Assembly: GCF_003086295.3 (NCBI RefSeq)
Contig: NC_092040.1
Span: 60,057,559 to 60,121,558 of the forward strand
Source: Arachis hypogaea
Taxonomy: Eukaryota; Streptophyta; Magnoliopsida; Fabales; Fabaceae
Direction: 5' to 3'
DNA: 64,000 nt
Part shown: one piece after another, positions 24,939-34,989 of the stretch
How positions within the stretch are numbered: position 1 is the first letter of the stretch
Layout of the letters: every line of letters starts with the position of its first letter
Notes under the pieces: model-generated
The model's input: the letters and a program-made list of their open reading frames with translations, nothing else
What the model was told of the DNA's origin: nothing
Databases searched by the model: none
Program-made: the position numbers and the translations under genes

Positions 24939-25194
24939 CCAAACTCTAAGTTTGGTGTTGGGACTATACAACATTGACCTGATCACCTGTGTGGCTCCAT
25001 GAGAGCCCACTGTCAAGCTATTGACATTAAAGAAGCGCTTGTTGGGAGGCAACCCAATTTTTATTTATCTAATTTTATTTTATTTTCATTATTCTTTTAT
25101 GTTTTATTAGGTACATGATCATGTGGAGTCACGAAAAAAATATTAAAATTAAAAACAGAATCAAAAATAGCAGAAGAAAAATCACACCCTGGAG

Positions 25195-25440
25195 GAAGGA
25201 CTTACTAGCGTTTAAACGCCAGTAAGGAGCATCTGGCGGGCGTTCAACGCCAGAACAGAGCATGGATCTGGCGCTGAACGCCAGAAACAAGCAACATCCT
25301 GGCGTTTAAACACCAGGAATGCACCCTGAGGAGAGCTGGCGCTGAACGCCAGAAACAAGCATGGAACTGGCGTTCAACGACAGAAACATGCTGCACATGG
25401 GCGTTGAACGCCCAGAACATGCATCACTTCGGTGTTTAAA
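25195..25440 (+). repeat. Regularly spaced GGCGTT-AACGCC palindrome array (element 1)
   Basis: About eight copies of a ~16-bp near-palindrome of the form CTGGCGYTNAACGCCAG, one every 25-40 bp, with spacers such as AAACAAGCATGGAA. The same array recurs at 43070-43310 in element 2. Single copies are in the LTRs. It is not coding. Confidence 0.9.
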
Positions 25441-25809
25441 TGCCAGGATTGCATGGAAAGGCATTTTACATGCCTAATTGGTGCAGGGATGTAAATCCTT
25501 GACACCTCAGGATCTGTGGACCCCACAGGATCATCTCAGGATCTGTGGACCCCACAGGATCCCCACCTACCTCCACTCATCTTCTTAACATTCTTTCCAA
25601 TAAACACTCTCTCCCGATTAAACCCCTTTACCACTCACATCCATCCATCTCTTCCCTATCCAATCCCACCCATATGGCCGACACATACACATCTCTCCCT
25701 CTCCTCCATATCTTCTTCTCCTTCCATTCTTTCTTCTCTGCTCGAGGACGAGCAACATTTTAAGTTTGGTGTGGTAAAAGCATAGCTTTTTGTTTTTCCA
25801 TAACCATTG

Positions 25810-25990
25810 ATGGCACCTAAGGCCAGAGAAACCTCTAGAAAGAGGAAAGGGAAGACAAAAGCTTCCACCTCCGAGTCATAGGAGATGGAGAGATTCATCT
25901 AAAGGGTCTATAGCTCAGTGGTAGAACATTTGACTGCAAATCAAGAGATCCCTGAGATACCTCAGGGGATAAATTTTCCTCCACACAATT
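25810..25990 (+). pseudogene. Second ORF of element 1, reduced to both ends by a deletion
   Basis: Starts MAPKARETSRKRKGKTKAST, matching the start of the second ORF in element 2 at 43852. It then loses about 860 bp and resumes with the part reading IPEIPQGINFPPHNYW. A TAG lies at the E-S-W position where element 2 has TGG. The gap is filled by a tRNA-derived segment (25904-25947). Confidence 0.85.
25904..25947 (+). other. 5' part of tRNA-Cys(GCA) inserted at a deletion junction
   Basis: The bases GGGTCTATAGCTCAGTGG begin exactly at a tRNA 5' end and continue through the D arm and a complete anticodon arm (TTTGA-CTGCAAA-TCAAG, anticodon GCA), as in plant nuclear tRNA-Cys. The T arm and acceptor 3' strand are missing. 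The A box (TAGCTCAGTGG) is intact and the B box is absent, so this is no functional tRNA gene. The right join falls in ATCAAGA, shared by the tRNA and by the second ORF of element 2 (near 44750). Confidence 0.88.
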
Positions 25991-25999
25991 ATTGGGAGC

Positions 26000-27207
26000 A
26001 ACTAAGGATAGGAGCACCAAAATCACTAGGGATCATGCAATAGAAGCAAGGAAGAAACATAGAGGAGCTCAAAGAGCACCATTGGTCCTTCAAGAAGGCG
26101 CCACCCTCACTAAGGTGGACTCATTCCTTGTTCTTATTTTTTCTGCTGTTCGGTTTTTATGTTATATGTTTATCTATGTTTTGTGTCTCTACTTCATGAT
26201 CATTAGTAGTTAGTAACTATGTCTTAAAGCTATGAATAAATTCCATAAATCCTTCACCTCTCTTAAATGAAAAATGTTTTTAATCCAAAAGAACAAGAAG
26301 TACAAAAAAATTTGAAAATTGTCCTTGAATTTAGTTTAATTATATTGATGTGGTGACAATACTTTTTGTTTTCTGAATGAATGCTTAAACAGTGCATATT
26401 TTTTGATCTTGTTGTTTATGAATGTTAAAATTGTTGGCTCTTGAAAGAATGATGATCAAAGAGAAATGTTATTGACAATCTGAAAAATCATAAAATTGAT
26501 TCTTGAAGCAAGAAAAAGTAGGGAAAAAGCAAAAGCTTGCGAAAAAAAAAATATTTTGCGAAAAAATAGAAAGAAAAAGAAAAAGCAAGCAGAAAAAGCC
26601 AATAGCCCTTAAAACCAAAAGGCATGGGTAAAAAGGATCCAAGGCTTTGAGCATCAATGGATAGGAGGGCCCAAGGAACTAAAATCCAGGCCTAAGCGGC
26701 TAAATCAAGCTGTCCCTAACCATGTGCTTGTGGCATGCAGGTCCAAGTGAAAAGCTTGAGACTGAGTGGTTAAAGTCGTGATCCAAAGCAAAAAGAGTAT
26801 GCTTAAGAGCTCTGGACACCTCTAACTGGGGACTCTAGCAAAGCTGAGTCACAATCTGAAAAGGTTCACCCAATTATGTGTTTGTGGCATTTATGTATCC
26901 GGTGGTAATATTGGAAAACAAAGTGCTTAGGGCCACGGCCAAGACTCATAAAAGTAGTTGTGTTCAAGAATCAACATACTTAACTAGGAAAATCAATTAC
27001 ATTATCCGAAATTCTAAGTTCCTAGAGAAGCCAATCATTCTAGACCTCAAAGGAAAAAGTGAGATGCCAAAACTGTTCAGAAGCAAAAAGCTACAAGTCC
27101 TGCTCATCTAATTAGAATTAATATTCATTGATATTTTGAAATTTATAGTATATTCTCTTCTTTTTATCCTAATTAATTTTCAGTTGCTTGGGGACAAGCA
27201 ACAATTT
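26000..27207 (+). other. 3' non-coding internal region of element 1
   Basis: ORF-poor sequence collinear with 45000-46086 in element 2. It includes A-rich tracts near 26520-26590 and the stretch at 26878-27111, which stays open in both elements (45757-45990 in element 2) but shows no known domain. Confidence 0.6.
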
Positions 27208-27220
27208 AAGTTTGGTGTTG
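27208..27220 (+). other. Putative plus-strand priming tract of element 1
   Basis: AAGTTTGGTGTTG lies directly before the 3' LTR, where a polypurine tract is expected. It is unusually pyrimidine-interrupted. The same tract precedes the 3' LTR of element 2 (46087-46099). Confidence 0.6.
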
Positions 27221-28894
27221 TGATGAGCGGATAATTTATACGCTTTTTGGCATTCTTTTTAGGTAGTTTTTAGTATGATCTAGTTACTTTTAGGGATGTT
27301 TTCATTAGTTTTTATGCTAAATTCACATTTCTGGACTTTACTATGAGTTTTTTTGTTTTTCTATGATTTCAGGTAATTTCTGGCTGAAATTGAGGGACCT
27401 GAGCAAAACTCTGATAAAAGGCTGACAAAGGACTGCTGATGCTGTTGGATTCTAACCTCCCTGCACTCAAAATGGATTTTCTGGAGCTACAGAACTCCAA
27501 ATGGCGCGCTCTTAACGGCTTTGAAAAGTAGACATCCAGAGCTTTCCAGCAATATATAATAGTCCATACTTTATTCGAGATTTGATGACGTAAACTGGTG
27601 CTCAACGCCAGTTCCATGCTGCATTCTGGAGTCAAACGCCAAAAACACGTCACGAACCAGAGTTGAACGCCCAAAACACGTTACAACTTGGCGTTCAACT
27701 CCAAGAGAAGCCTCAGCTCGTGGATAAATCAAGCTTAGTCCAAGCACACACCAAGTGGGCCCCGGAAGTGGATTTATGCATCAATTACTTACCTCTGTAA
27801 ACCCTAGTAGCTAGTTTAGTATAAATAGAACTTTTTACTAGTCTATGAGACATCGTGGTTAGCTTGGTTCCATATTTTTTCTTTTGATCATTCGGTCTTT
27901 TGACCACGTTAAATCTTGGGACGTTTAGTTCTTAGATCTGGGGGCTGGCCATTCGGCCATGCCTGGACCTTTCACTTATGTATTTTCAACGGTGGAGTTT
28001 CTACACACCATAGATTAAGGGTGTGGAGCTCTGATGTACCTCAAGTTTCAATGAAATTACTACTATTTTCTTTTCAATTCGATTTATTCATGTTCTAAGA
28101 TATTCGTTGCACTTCAACTTGATGAATGTGATGATCCGTGACACTCATCATCATTCTCACCTATGAACGCGCGTGACTGACAACCACTTCCATTCTACCT
28201 TAGACCGGGCGCATATCTCTCGGATTCCTTGATCAGAATCTTCGTGGTATAAGCTAGAATTGATGGCGGCATTCATGGGAATCCGGAAAGTCTAACCTTG
28301 TCTGTGGTATTTCGAGTAGGATTCCGGATTGAATGACTGCGACGAGCTTCAAACTCCTGAAGGCTGGGCGTTAGTAACAGATGCAAAAGAATCACGGGAT
28401 TCTATTCCAACCTGATTAAGAACCGACAGATGATTAGCCATGCTGTGACAAAGCATTTGGACCATTTTCACTGAGAGGATGGGATGTAGCCATTGACAAC
28501 GGTGATGCCCTACATACAGCTTGCCATGGAAAGGAGTAAGAAGGATTGCATGAAAGCAGTAGGAAAGCAGAGATTCAACAGGGACAAGCATCTCTATACG
28601 CTTATCTGAAATTCCCACCATTAATTTACATAAGTATTTCTATCCTATTTTATTTATCTTTTAATTATCTAATCCAATCACATTTGAATCAGCCTGACTG
28701 AGATCTACAAGATGACCATAAATTGCTTCATACCAACAATCTCCGTGGGATCGACCCTTACTCACGTAAGGTATTACTTGGACGACCCAGTGCACTTGCT
28801 GGTTAGTTGTGCGGAGTTGTGACTAAGTGTAATTCACGTGTGAGAGCTACCAAATTATTGGAGCCATTGTTGATGATCACAATTCCGCCCACCA
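27221..28894 (+). repeat. Element 1, 3' LTR
   Basis: 1674 bp, collinear with 19371-21045 and a few percent different by eye. It is followed by target duplication ATTAT. Confidence 0.94.
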
Positions 28895-29231
28895 ATTATA
28901 ATTTTTTTATGGATTAATAATTAATTTAAGATATTACTTTATATGTTAAAAACTAATTCGATGACATAATTTTATTATAAAATAAAATAATCATTAGTAT
29001 AGTACTTAGTAAGTTAGTACGTTAAATAGAATTTAATTATAAAAGAAAATATATGGTTAAAAAATATTAAAAAAAAGGTGGGCCGGCCCGCCAACCTGCC
29101 AGTCTGCCCTTTGGCGGGGCGGGGTAGCAAGTTGGACCCATATCACTTTGGCGGGGCGGGCGCGGCCCGCCCCATATTTGGGCGGGCTTTGGCCGGGCGG
29201 GTCAGCCCGCTTTGTCACCCCTACTATTCAT

Positions 29232-30378
29232 CCACTGTGTGGATCTTTTAGATATTTTATGGTCCTGATAGACGCATCTTCGTGATGGTCACATGTGTGC
29301 TTATTGTCTTCTCGCAACCTGGCATTTACGAGATTACTGGCTCAAATTATTCTATTAAAAGCACAATTTCCAGAAAATCCAATCAAAGCAATTTGCCTTG
29401 ATAATGCTGGTGAATTTACTTCCCAAGCTTTTGATGCTTATTGTATGGCTAATGGAATAAGTGTTGAACATCCAATAGCTTATGTTCACACACAAAATGG
29501 TTAGTAGAATCACTTATTAAGTGCCTCCAATTAATTGCTAGACCCTTGCTTATGAGAACAAATCTCCCAACCTCGGTTTGGGGGCATGCTATTTTACATG
29601 CCGTAGCACTTATTCGTTTGAGGACGAGTTACCATCAGTTCTCTCCTATGCAATTAGCTTTTGGCCAGCAGCCAAATATTTCCCATTTAAGAATATTCGG
29701 GTGCGCGATATATGTTCCCGTTGCACCACCTAATTGCACCAAAATGGGACCCCAAAGAAAATTGGGGATATATGTTGGATATGATTCTCCCTCTATAATA
29801 AGGTATCTTGAGATACAAACGGGAGATGTATTTAAAGCCTGGTTTGCGGATTGTCATTTTAATGAATCAAAATTTCTAACATTAGGGGGAGAGAATAAGG
29901 TTCCTGAAAAGGAACTTAATTGGAATGCATCATCGTTGATGCATTTAGATCCTCGATCAGGGCAATATGAATTAGAAGTTCAAAAGATTATACATTTGCA
30001 AAGAATAGCAAATGAATTGACTGATGCATTTTCTGATACAAAGAGGATAACCAAATCTTATATACCAGCGGAAAATGCCCCAATTCGAATTGATGTCCCA
30101 GTAAGACAAGTAGCCACTGAAGCAAATTCACGCCAGAAGCGTGGCAGGGCGGAAAATGCCCCAATTCGAATTGATGTCCCAGTAGGACAAATAGCCACTG
30201 AAGCAAATACACGCCAGAAGCGTGGCAGGCCTGTCGGTTCCAAAGATAAAAATCCTCGAAAGAGAAAAGAGGTAATACTATTCCTGTTGAAAAAGACACA
30301 GTAAAGACACCTGCAGTTGTCCAAAATTCTGATATAATTTTAACACCAGAAGATGTTCAGGTACTTGAAAATTGTGAA
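29232..30378 (+). pseudogene. Copia integrase, second part, and integrase-RT linker
   Basis: Continues the integrase cut at 15706. A core segment reads CLDNAGEFTS and AYVHTQNG, after which one base is missing and the frame hits stops (about 29500). It resumes with VWGHAILHAVALIR and the chromodomain-like GIYVGYDSPSIIRYLE region. The linker contains an AT-hook-like RGRPVGSKDK. It ends in the target site ATGAG of the solo LTR at 30388. Confidence 0.88.
30068..30229 (+). repeat. In-frame 81-bp tandem duplication in the copia linker
   Basis: Two 27-residue units (30068-30148, 30149-30229), each starting AENAPIRIDVPV and ending RQKRGR. They differ at a few residues, so the duplication is not recent. 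Confidence 0.9.
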
Positions 30379-30387
30379 AATGATGAG

Positions 30388-32059
30388 TGGTGGACGAAAT
30401 TGTAATTCGTACTCTTTGTACTTGTATGAAATTTAATTCGAGATAATAGCTCTTTACTATGTGTGGTCACAACTTCGTTCAACTAACCAGCAAGTGTACT
30501 GGGTCGTCCAAGTAATAAACCTTACGTGAGTAAGGGTCGATCCCACAGAGATTGTTGGTATGAAGCAAGCTATGGTCATCTTATAAATCTCAGTCAGGCG
30601 GGTTATAATTGATTATGGATTTTTGAATAATAATAAATAATAAACAGGAAATAAAGATAAATAACATAGGATAGAAATACTTATGTAAATTAATGGTGGG
30701 AATTTCAGATAAGCGTATGGAGATACTGTGCCCTTTTTTTTCTACTTTCCTACTTCTTCCTTCAATCCTTCTTACTCCTTTCCATGGCAAGCTATATGTA
30801 GGGCATCACCGTTGTCAATGGCTACATCCCATCCTCTCAGTAAAAATGTCCAAATGCTCTGTCACAGCACGGCTAATCATCTGTCGGTTCTCAATCAGGT
30901 TGGAGTAGAATCCCTTGATTCTTTTGCGTCTGTCACTAACGCCCAGCCTTCAGGAGTTTGAAGCTCGTCACAGTCATTCAATTCCGGAATCCTACTTGGA
31001 ATACCATAGACAAGGTTAGACCTTCCGGATTCCCATGAATGCCGCCATCAATTCTAGCTTATACCACGAAGATTCTGATTAAGGAATCCAAGTGATATGC
31101 GCCCGGCCTAAGGTAGAACGGAAGTGGTTGTCAATCACGCGCGTTCATAGGTGAGAATGATGATGAGTGTCACGGATCATCACATTCATCAAGTTGAAAT
31201 GCAACGAATATCTTAGAATAGGAATAAAGAGAATTGAATAGAAACAGTAGTAATTGCATTAAAACTTGAGGTACAGCAGAGCTCCACACCCTTAATCTAT
31301 GGTGTGTAGAAACTCCACCGTTAAAAATACATAAGTGAAAGGTTCAGGCATGGCCGAATGGCCAGCCCCCCAAAACGTGATCAATAGTCTTCTCGAATGA
31401 AGAATAAAATAAAACTGAGACCAAAGATGTCTAATACAATAGTAAATTATCCTATTTATACTAGACTAGCTGCTAGGGTTTACATGAGTAAGTAATTGAT
31501 GCATAAATCTACTTCCGGGGCCCACTTGGTATGTGTTTGGGCTGAGCTTGATCTATCCACGAGCGGAGGCTTCTTTTGGAGTTTAACGCCAAGTTGTAAC
31601 GTGTTTTGGGCGTTCAACTCCGGGTCGTGACGTGTTTCTGGCGTTTTACTCCAGACAGCAATATGGAACTGGCGTTGAGCGCCAGTTTACGTCATCAATT
31701 CCCAAATAAAGTATAGACTATTATATATTGCTGGAAAGCTCTGGATGTCTACTTTCCAACGCCGTTGAAAGCGCTCCATTTGGAGTTCTGTAGCTCCAGA
31801 AAATTCATTTCGAGTGCAGGGAGGTCAGATTCCAACAACATCAGCAGTCCTTTGTCAGCCTCCTATCAGAGTTTTGCTCAAGTCCCTCAATTTCAGCCAG
31901 AAATTACCTGAAATCACAGAAAAACACACAAACTCATAGTAAAGTCCAGAAATGTGAATTTAACATAAAAAATAATGAAAATATCCCTAAAAGTAGCTTG
32001 AACTTACTAAAAACTACCTAAAAACAATGCCAAAAAGCATATAAATTATTCGCTCATCA
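30388..32059 (-). mobile_element. Solo LTR of the Athila/Tat-like family
   Basis: 1672 bp in minus orientation, from TGATGAGCG at 32059 to CCACCA at 30388. Target duplication ATGAG is at 30383-30387 and 32060-32064. It is the same LTR family as elements 1 and 2. The internal region and one LTR were lost, presumably by LTR-LTR recombination. Confidence 0.93.
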
Positions 32060-32064
32060 ATGAG

Positions 32065-33347
32065 ATCTTGATAAATTATGTCTTTACAGGAGAGAAATGG
32101 GACCGAAATAAGACAATTCTCAATGAAATATTTGCATATAATGTGGTATTAAATATCATGCATGAAAGTAAGGATCTTGAGCCAAGATCAGTCGAAGAAT
32201 GTCGACAACAAAGGAATGATTGGCCAAAATGGAAAGAAGCCATGAAGGCTGAATTAGACTCACTTACAAAACGTGAAGTCTTTGGTCCTGTAGTCCGTAC
32301 ACCTGAAGATATAAAACCTATTGGATACCGATGAGTATTTGTGAGAAAACAAAATGAAAAAAATGAAGTTCTGTGCTACAAAGCCCGACTTGTGGCACAA
32401 GGTTTTTCACAAAGGCCCGGTATAGATTATGAAGAAACGTATTCCCCTATAGTGGATGCGATACCATTGCGTTATTTGGTCATTTTATCTGCATATCATA
32501 AACTACATATGCATTTAATGGATGTGGTAACAGCCTATTTGTATGGCTCATTAGATCGGGATATCTATATGAAAGTCCCTGAAGGACTAAAGATATCTAA
32601 TCATCCAGTAAATATTCGCAAGGGTTATACTCAGTTAAATTGCAAAGATCTTTATATGGTCTGAAACAATCTGGACGAATGTGGTATAATTGTCTTACTG
32701 AGTATCTGGCCAAAAATAGATTCAAGAATGATGATATCTGTCCATGTGTTTTTATAAAGAAATCTAAATCTGGATTCATTATAATTGCTGTATACGATGA
32801 TGATTTAAATATCATTAGGACTCCTGAAGAGATTCCAACAATTATAAAAACTCTAAAAGAATAGTTTGAGATGAAAGATCTTGGAAGGGCTAAATTTTGT
32901 CTCGGCTTGCAGATCGAGCATATAAAAAATGGGATGTTTATTCATCAAACAATATACACAGAAAAGATCTTGAAAATATTTTATATGGATAAGTCACATC
33001 CCTTGAGTACCCCAATGATCGTAAGATCTTTGGATGTGGAGAAGGATCAATTCCGTCCTAAAGAAGAGAATGAAGATATCCTTGGTCCTGAAGTACCATA
33101 TCTTAGTGCCATTGGAGCATTAATGTATCTTGCTAATAATACGCGACCTGACATATCATTCGGGGTGAATTTACTAGCAAGGTATAGTTCATCTCCAACC
33201 AGAAGACATTGGAGTGGAATCAAGCAAATCTTTCGATATCTTCATAGAACGGTTGATATGGGTTTGTTTTATCCCTATGGATCCAAGTCATAACTAGTTG
33301 GCTATGCAGATGCTGGCTACTTGTCTGATCCACATAAAGGGAGATCT
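32065..33347 (+). pseudogene. Copia reverse transcriptase and start of RNase H
   Basis: RVT_2 domain: WKEAMKAELDSL, CYKARLVAQGFSQRPGIDYEETYSPI, LHMHLMDVVTAYLYGSL, SLYGLKQSGRMWYN. The catalytic YVDD is YDDD here (about 32790). Stops lie near 32333, 32862 and 33291, with a frame slip at about 32610. RNase H begins GYADAGYLSDPHKGRS and is cut at GATCT (33343-33347) by the solo LTR. Confidence 0.9.
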
Positions 33348-34754
33348 TGATGCGTGAGCATCTTATCTATCTTTTCCTAGTGAATTTGCATCTAATTTGT
33401 TGAGTTTAATTAAGAATTAACTATATTTTAGCCACTATGGATGCTATTTTGAGTTTTATGCAATTTTATTTATTTTAGGTAGCATTCGGAGGGATTTAAT
33501 GAAGTTTCTGCAGAGAAAAAGAAGAAACCAAAGAGATGACCAGCGAAGACCGATGCGGACGCATGGCTCACGTGACCGCGTGGAATGGACAAATCGCAAT
33601 GACGCGATCGCGTGCCTGACGCGATCGCGTGCCTGACGCGAACGCGTGGACTGGAATATGCACAAATAACGCGAGCGCGTGGACGACGTGGACGTGTCAC
33701 ATGCACGATCTGCAATAATACAGAAAATGTTGGGGGCGATTTCTGGGCTGTTTTGCCCCAGTTTTCAGCCCAGAAAACACAGATTAGAAGCTGCAGAATG
33801 GACAAATCAAGTGGTCTCCACCCATCAACTGAAGATCTGTTAATTAATTCGAATTTAAATTCAAATCTTATATTTTAGGAAAAGATATTATTTTTAATTT
33901 TAGATAATTAGATCTTAAATTTATTAGGATTAGTTATAAATAGGAATTTAGATGCCATCAGATTGGAACATAACTGACAATCCTAATTTTCTCTCTTTTC
34001 TATGAGCAACTAATCCTCCATTGTTAAGGTTAAGAGCTCTGTCTATTTGTATGGATTAATTTTATTGCTTTTTCTATTTTAATTCATGTGTGGATTTATA
34101 ATTTAAGAATTATTTTTGCTCTTTATTTTATGAATTTGGGTGGAACGGAAGTATGACCCTCTTTCTGTTTGAGTTCTTGTAAAACTTGGAAAAACTCTTT
34201 ACTTGATCAACAGCTTGAAAATATATTCTCCTAAATTTTAATTATCTGGATTTAACGAGATACGTGACATATCATCCTTTTATTTTGGGTAATTAGAGTT
34301 TTTGTGGCATATAAACTGGAATTTGATCATGTAGCTTCTAATTGGAATTAATTGACCAAGGAATTGGCAGTTAATGAATTTTAGAGGAGACTATAAAGGT
34401 CTAAGGAATTAGGGTCTAGTCACATATAGTTTGCCATAAATTAAATCCTACATAATTAAAATAGTTAGTAAGAAAAGTAAATCTGGAAAAATAGATAACT
34501 CTGAAGTCTTAATTGTTTTCTCAATATTTTATTCCCAACTTATTTATTTGTCTATCTTTTTTATATTCTGAGTTCGAACTTAAACCTTTTGAACATCTCA
34601 AAACCATTTTCTGCTTGCCTAACTAAACCAATCAATCAATCATTGTTGCTTAATCCATCAATCCTCGTGGGATCGACCCTTACTCACTTAAGGTATTACT
34701 TGGTACGACCCGGTGCACTTGCCGGTTAGTTTGTGGTTGTAAAACACCGCACCA
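33348..34754 (+). mobile_element. Solo LTR of a second family (TGATGCGTGAGC)
   Basis: 1407 bp from TGATGCGTGAGCATC to CCGCACCA, with target duplication GATCT at 33343-33347 and 34755-34759. It contains repeats of ACGCGATCGCGTGCCTG near 33602-33650. No coding sequence. Confidence 0.93.
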
Positions 34755-34759
34755 GATCT

Positions 34760-34989
34760 CAAACAGGATATCTGTTTACATATGGTGGAATAGTTATATC
34801 ATGGAGGTCCACGAAACAGACGATTGCTGCACGATCCTCTAACCATGCCGAAATACTAGCGATTCATGAAACAAGTCGCGAATGTTTTTTGCTCCGGAGT
34901 TTGATCCAATATATTCTGTCATCATGTGGACTGATTGATCATATGATAGTTCCAACTGTCCTGTTTGAAGATAATACAGCATACATTAC
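34760..34989 (+). pseudogene. Copia RNase H, middle part
   Basis: Reads QTGYLFTYGGIVISWRST and EILAIHETSRECFLLR and ends FEDNTAYIT, the usual copia RNase H. It is interrupted at ATTAC by element 2. Confidence 0.9.

Larger units (their letters stand above)
19371..28894 (+). mobile_element. Non-autonomous Athila/Tat-like LTR retrotransposon (gag-protease only), element 1
   Basis: Complete ends: 5' LTR 19371-21045, PBS 21052, gag-protease 22659-24938, palindrome array 25195-25440, second-ORF remnant 25810, purine-rich tract, 3' LTR 27221-28894. The target duplication ATTAT is at 19366-19370 and 28895-28899. No reverse transcriptase, RNase H or integrase sequence is present in 9.5 kb, so it must rely on a partner's enzymes. 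It sits in the hAT just downstream of the transposase gene. Arachis repeats described as non-autonomous partners of FIDEL-type elements are an obvious comparison, but I could not check identity. Confidence 0.92.
15715..29223 (+). mobile_element. Ac/RICESLEEPER-type hAT transposon carrying a nested LTR element
   Basis: A perfect 8-bp target duplication, CTATTCAT, is at 15707-15714 and 29224-29231. Terminal repeats are TAGCGGTGGTAAAACAGG on the left and TAGGGGTGACAAAGCGGG on the right (complement). GC-rich subterminal motifs (GGCGGGGCGGG, CCCGCC) cluster at 15725-15865 and 29080-29220, as in many plant hATs. Without the LTR element at 19371-28894 it measures about 3.98 kb. It interrupts the copia integrase. 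Confidence 0.93.

Noticed and set aside
25195..25440. CRISPR array
   Set aside because: Repeats are imperfect 16-bp palindromes in a plant LTR element, spacers are not unique foreign sequence, and no cas genes exist. The collinear copy in element 2 shows it is part of the element.
25904..25970. Functional tRNA-Cys gene
   Set aside because: The T arm, B box and 3' acceptor strand are missing; the sequence after the anticodon arm is retroelement ORF.
26878..27111. Short ORF conserved between elements 1 and 2 (45757-45990)
   Set aside because: It lies in the 3' non-coding part, and I see no domain. Conservation equals that of the surrounding sequence. Kept only as a note in the feature.
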